Shown here: one piece after another, positions 61,361-64,000 of the stretch
How the letters are laid out: every line of letters starts with the position of its first letter
How positions within the stretch are numbered: the stretch's first letter is position 1
NCBI RefSeq assembly: GCF_043194295.1
Contig: NZ_JBAFVK010000002.1
From: Xanthobacter autotrophicus
GTDB taxonomy: Bacteria; Pseudomonadota; Alphaproteobacteria; Rhizobiales; Xanthobacteraceae
Length of the DNA: 64,000 bases
Reading direction: 5' to 3' (one strand)
The notes under the pieces: generated by a model
What the model was told of the DNA's origin: nothing
The model's database searches: none
What the model saw: the letters and a program-made list of their open reading frames with translations, nothing else
Program-made: the position numbers and the translations under genes

Positions 61361-61993
61361 TCAGAACTCGATCCCGGCCTGGGCCTTCACCCCGGCCGAA
61401 AAATGGTGCTTCACCAGCCCCATCTCGGTGACGAGGTCCGCCGCCGCCACCAGCTCCGGCTTGGCGTTGCGGCCCGTCACCACCACGTGCAGGCCGGGGC
61501 GGCGGGCGGCGAGGGTGGACACCACCTCGCCAAGATCGAGATACTCGTAGCGCAAGGCAATGTTCAGCTCGTCGAGAACGAGGAGGGCGATGGTCTCGTC
61601 CGCCATCAGCTCGCGCACCTTGGCGAAGGCGCGGGCGGCGGCGGCCCGGTCGCGGGCGAGATCCTGCGTCTCCCAGGTGAAGCCCTCTCCCATGGTGTGC
61701 CAAACCACGCGATCGCCGAATGCGGCAAAGGCCTCCTGCTCCCCGGTCTGCCATGCGCCCTTGATGAATTGGACCACGCCCACCCGCCCGCCGCGCCCGA
61801 GCATGCGCAGGGCGAGGCCGAAGGCGGCCGTGCTCTTGCCCTTGCCGGGGCCGGTATGGACGATGAGCAGGCCCTTCTCGATGGTCTTTTCCGCCACCTC
61901 CCTGTCCTGCACCGCCTTGCGCTTTTCCATCTTGGCGCGATGGCGGGCGGCTTCGGCGTCATCGACGGCGGGGGACGAAACGGGCTCGCTCAC
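61361..61993 (-). CDS. cobO: cob(I)yrinic acid a,c-diamide adenosyltransferase
   Basis: BtuR/CobO-type corrinoid adenosyltransferase of 210 residues. It has the P-loop IVHTGPGKGKSTAAFGLALR, the family motif FIKGAWQTGEQEAF, and LLVLDELNIALRYEYLDL. It attaches the 5'-deoxyadenosyl ligand to cobalt before cobQ acts. The GTG start at 61993 overlaps the cobP stop (GTGA). The N-terminal 30 residues form a charged extension seen in CobO. Confidence 0.95.
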   Translation of the reverse strand: MSEPVSSPAVDDAEAARHRAKMEKRKAVQDREVAEKTIEKGLLIVHTGPGKGKSTAAFGLALRMLGRGGRVGVVQFIKGAWQTGEQEAFAAFGDRVVWHTMGEGFTWETQDLARDRAAAARAFAKVRELMADETIALLVLDELNIALRYEYLDLGEVVSTLAARRPGLHVVVTGRNAKPELVAAADLVTEMGLVKHHFSAGVKAQAGIEF

Positions 61994-62511
61994 GGCATGT
62001 CTTCCTTCACGATCAGGGGCAGGCCGGCCACCACCAGCACCACCCGGCCCGCGCGGGCGGCGAGGCGCTGGTTGAGCAGGCCGGCAGCGTCGCGGAAGCG
62101 CCGGGCCAGCGCATTGTCCGGCACGATGCCGAAGCCCACCTCATTGGCGACGCAGACGGTGAGGCCGGGGCGCGCAGCCAAAACCTGCTCCAGCGCCGCG
62201 CCCTCGGCGTCGAGGTCGTGCTCGGCCAGCAGGTGATTGGTGAGCCAGAGTGTCAGGCAATCCACAAGCACAGGCTGCTCGGGCGGCAGCGCGCGGAGGC
62301 ATCCTGCCAGGTCGAGGGGCGCCTCATGGGTCTGCCACCCCTCCCCGCGTCGATCGCGGTGCAGGGCGATGCGCGCCTCCATCTCGCCGTCGCGGGCCTC
62401 GGCGGTGGCGATATAGGCCCAGGGCGCCGGCTGGCGGCGGACCTCGGCCTCGGCGAAGCGGCTCTTGCCGGAGCGCGCGCCGCCGAGGACCAGGACAAGC
62501 CCGCCGCTCAA
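61990..62511 (-). CDS. cobP: adenosylcobinamide kinase/guanylyltransferase
   Basis: Bifunctional CobU-like enzyme of 173 residues which phosphorylates adenosylcobinamide and forms its GDP derivative. The P-loop GGARSGKSRFAEAEVRR is at the N-terminus, DCLTLWLTNHLL in the middle and VCVANEVGFGIVPDNALARR toward the C-terminus. The reading frame opens with TTG, whose TGA-overlap (TTGA) with the preceding small ORF suggests coupled initiation. No good ATG exists nearby. Confidence 0.93.
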   Translation of the reverse strand: MSGGLVLVLGGARSGKSRFAEAEVRRQPAPWAYIATAEARDGEMEARIALHRDRRGEGWQTHEAPLDLAGCLRALPPEQPVLVDCLTLWLTNHLLAEHDLDAEGAALEQVLAARPGLTVCVANEVGFGIVPDNALARRFRDAAGLLNQRLAARAGRVVLVVAGLPLIVKEDMP

Positions 62512-62657
62512 GCGACCAACCGGGCGAAGCGCAGCCGCGACGGCCCGGCGAGGGCGCAGGGCGGCATCTGGAACGGGATGCGCGAGGCGGTAAAATCGGG
62601 ACGGTTGACGCAGGCGGGCGCGCAGGCGGAGTCCGGAGGGCGGCTGTGGCGCGTCAT
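62508..62657 (-). CDS. 49-residue Cys/Pro-rich ORF leading the cobalamin operon
   Basis: A small open frame that starts with ATG at 62657 after GAAAGGACCCGCC and stops with TGA inside the TTG start of cobP. It is the first reading frame after the cobalamin riboswitch. The product begins MTRHSRPPDSACAPACVNRP and contains CAPAC and MPPCAL, three cysteines that could bind a metal such as cobalt. It could be a real small protein or a translated leader that feeds ribosomes to cobP. There is no family assignment. Confidence 0.55.
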   Translation of the reverse strand: MTRHSRPPDSACAPACVNRPDFTASRIPFQMPPCALAGPSRLRFARLVA

Positions 62658-62759
62658 GGCGGGTCCTTTCAACCGTCCCTCCGAGGGTCCGTTAGAGATG
62701 TCCGACGAGGGCGACCAACGCGGGCGCCGCTCTTCGGGCGATGCGTCTCCGGCAGGCCA

Positions 62760-62935
62760 CCTCACTCGTCTCCTGGCTCGCGGTTCATCGCGAAGCCTGC
62801 GCCTTCCCGGATGGCTCCAGTGGCATGTTGCAGGCCCGCTCACCGCCGACGAAGCGGGGGAAGCTGCGGGCTTTGGGAGATGCCTCCTGCACCGCATTCC
62901 CTCTTGGTCCGTCCGAAAGCGGACACCGACGACCC
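62760..62935 (-). promoter_or_regulatory. cobalamin riboswitch
   Basis: On the minus strand the element shows the conserved cobalamin-aptamer blocks in order: AGAGGGAATGCGGTGC, GCTTCCCCCGC, GCCACTGGAGCC, CCGGGAAGGCGCAGGC, and the B12 box GAGCCAGGAGAC near 62765-62780. Adenosylcobalamin binding is expected to shut the downstream small ORF, cobP, cobO and cobQ. About 100 bases of expression platform lie between the aptamer and the first ATG. Boundaries are approximate. Confidence 0.9.
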
Positions 62936-62939
62936 AGCG

Positions 62940-62967
62940 ACTATAGGGCGACCGTGCCGCTCCGCAA
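62940..62967 (-). promoter_or_regulatory. promoter of the cobalamin operon
   Basis: On the minus strand TTGCGG (62962-62967) and TATAGT (62940-62945) are separated by 16 bases. The predicted start at about 62933 coincides with the 5' edge of the riboswitch, which supports the assignment. Confidence 0.6.
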
Positions 62968-63290
62968 CTGCGGCCCGGCGGAAAATGCCGGCCAGCCGAA
63001 AGCACCCTTCTGCTCGCGCGGTGGAGGACACCGCTTGCCAGGATGCCGGGGTAAACAGCGCCCGGCTCTTCCCCCAGCCTCGGCTTCGAAAGACACTCAG
63101 GTACCGCTGGGATCGGTCGATGCTCACGCCCCCAAGCGTCGGCCGGTCGCCGATGAATGGTGTCAAAATACCACTTAAAGTGATTTGCGAGAACTTCAGA
63201 AACCGCATACATAGTATTGAAACTAAATGGTTATTTTTCAAAACTTCATGTAGCGGATCCGGCAGAGGCGTCCCGCCCCCGCCTTGTCCC
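62968..63290. other. intergenic region between the cobalamin operon and hldE
   Basis: About 320 bases with no gene. The stretch 63165-63250 is markedly A/T-rich compared with its surroundings (ttagcattttcaaaacttc-like composition) and could hold a transcription start, a transfer scar or an A/T-rich terminator tract for hldE. Nothing specific is recognised. Confidence 0.4.
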
Positions 63291-64000
63291 CTACCCTTTC
63301 GCCTTCGCCACCAGGGCGGAGGTGGAGCGTCCTTCCACCAGCGGGATCAGGGCGACGCGGCCGCCGCGCGCCTTCACCACGTCGCCGCCGACCACCTGGT
63401 CCTCGCGGTAATCTGCACCCTTCACCAGCACGTCCGGGCCGAGCGTCGTGATGATCTCCAGCGGGGTGTCCTCCTCGAACAGCACCACCAGATCCACGCA
63501 GCGCAGCGCGCCGATGACGCGGGCGCGGGCCGCCTCGTCCTGGACCGGACGGGTCGGTCCCTTCAGGCGCTGCACCGAGGCATCGGTGTTCAGCGCCACC
63601 ACCAGCCGGTCACCCTCCCGCGCCGCCGCCTCCAGGATGGCGACATGGCCGGGATGGACCAGATCGAAGCAGCCATTGGTGAAGACCACCCGCGCGCCCG
63701 CCGCCTGCCAGCCGGCGATGACGGCGGCGGCCCGGGCACGGTCCACCAGCGCGCCGGGTGCCGCGCCCTCGGGCACGCTGGCATCAAGGGCCGCGTTCAG
63801 CTCCGCCCGCGTGACCACCGCCGTGCCGATCTTGCCCACCGCCACGGCGGCGGCAGCATTGGCGAAATGTACGCTGGTCTCCAGCGAATGCCCGGAGGCG
63901 AGGGAGACCGCCAGCGCCGCCAGCGCCGTGTCCCCGGCGCCCGACACGTCGAACACCTCGCGGGCCTGGGCCGGCACGTGCAGCACCTGCCCGCCCCGCC
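63291..64000 (-). CDS. hldE: bifunctional heptose kinase/adenylyltransferase, C-terminal part
   Basis: The gene runs off the right edge; 236 or so C-terminal codons are inside. First comes the end of the ribokinase-like heptose-7-phosphate kinase domain with VFDVSGAGDTALAALAVSLA (anion hole and catalytic Asp). The ADP-heptose-forming nucleotidyltransferase follows, with FTNGCFDLVHPGHVAILEAA and RPVQDEAARARVIGALRCVD. It produces ADP-heptose precursor for lipopolysaccharide inner core. The kinase N-terminus is missing only because of the window boundary. Confidence 0.92.
   Translation of the reverse strand, partial: RGGQVLHVPAQAREVFDVSGAGDTALAALAVSLASGHSLETSVHFANAAAAVAVGKIGTAVVTRAELNAALDASVPEGAAPGALVDRARAAAVIAGWQAAGARVVFTNGCFDLVHPGHVAILEAAAREGDRLVVALNTDASVQRLKGPTRPVQDEAARARVIGALRCVDLVVLFEEDTPLEIITTLGPDVLVKGADYREDQVVGGDVVKARGGRVALIPLVEGRSTSALVAKAKG

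Overview
The window is GC-rich, densely coded alphaproteobacterial chromosome. Several things point to the order Hyphomicrobiales (Rhizobiales), plausibly a Xanthobacteraceae-like organism: two Omp2-type porins, the gene order slt / dapA / smpB / rpoZ, the order coaD followed by two cyclophilin genes, an EipB (DUF1849) envelope protein, an ETF-QO, and palindromic intergenic repeats of the kind common in that order. The species cannot be named from the sequence alone.

Region by region. 0-8 kb is housekeeping: rpoZ, an NYN-domain protein, a family 5 uracil-DNA glycosylase, a peroxiredoxin/VOC pair, smpB, a ParE-type toxin-antitoxin pair lodged between smpB and dapA, dapA, and a soluble lytic transglycosylase with a long Lys/Ala linker. 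8-15 kb is envelope: a three-gene translationally coupled operon (BON-repeat/OmpA protein, a 35-residue membrane peptide, a membrane-anchored helix-hairpin-helix protein) and two porins, each with a palindrome at a readable promoter. 15.7-17 kb is serA, followed by a decayed stretch with an 11-bp tandem repeat, an unlisted 59-residue SANT/Myb-like gene and an IS3-family remnant.

18.4-29.4 kb is a fatty-acid-type beta-oxidation locus. A divergent TetR regulator and an operator/promoter precede thiolase, a fused 3-hydroxyacyl-CoA dehydrogenase/enoyl-CoA hydratase, acyl-CoA dehydrogenase, acyl-CoA ligase, an orphan LivJ-type binding protein and ETF-QO, which together would import, activate and oxidise an acid and pass its electrons to ubiquinone. 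29.4-38.6 kb is accessory: gene fragments, an SDR/AraC divergent pair, and a LysR-controlled cluster of LeuCD-like hydro-lyase, 2-hydroxycarboxylate transporter and Tat-exported fluoroacetate-dehalogenase-like hydrolase. It ends in a broken tyrosine recombinase, an IS3 remnant and tRNA-Ser(GCU), which looks like the scar of a lost island.

39-58 kb is mostly core: a TPR protein with a glycosyltransferase-like end, GST, GT39-like transferase, acylphosphatase, EipB, RidA, GDPD, a FemAB-like protein, an Anbu proteasome-like protein, two cyclophilins, coaD, a UPF0173 hydrolase, CcdA, a YcjF-like protein, a CoxE-like VWA protein, a Wza-like export lipoprotein and a Ser/Thr phosphatase. 58.9-62.9 kb is cobalamin synthesis: cobD, and convergently a promoter plus cobalamin riboswitch that drive a small Cys-containing ORF, cobP, cobO and cobQ. 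The window ends inside hldE.

The features least explained by standard annotation are the OmpA/BON small-peptide operon, the LeuCD-2HCT-dehalogenase cluster, the riboswitch-linked small ORF, the orphan Anbu, and the 14-bp tandem array that starts at the stop codon of a cyclophilin gene.
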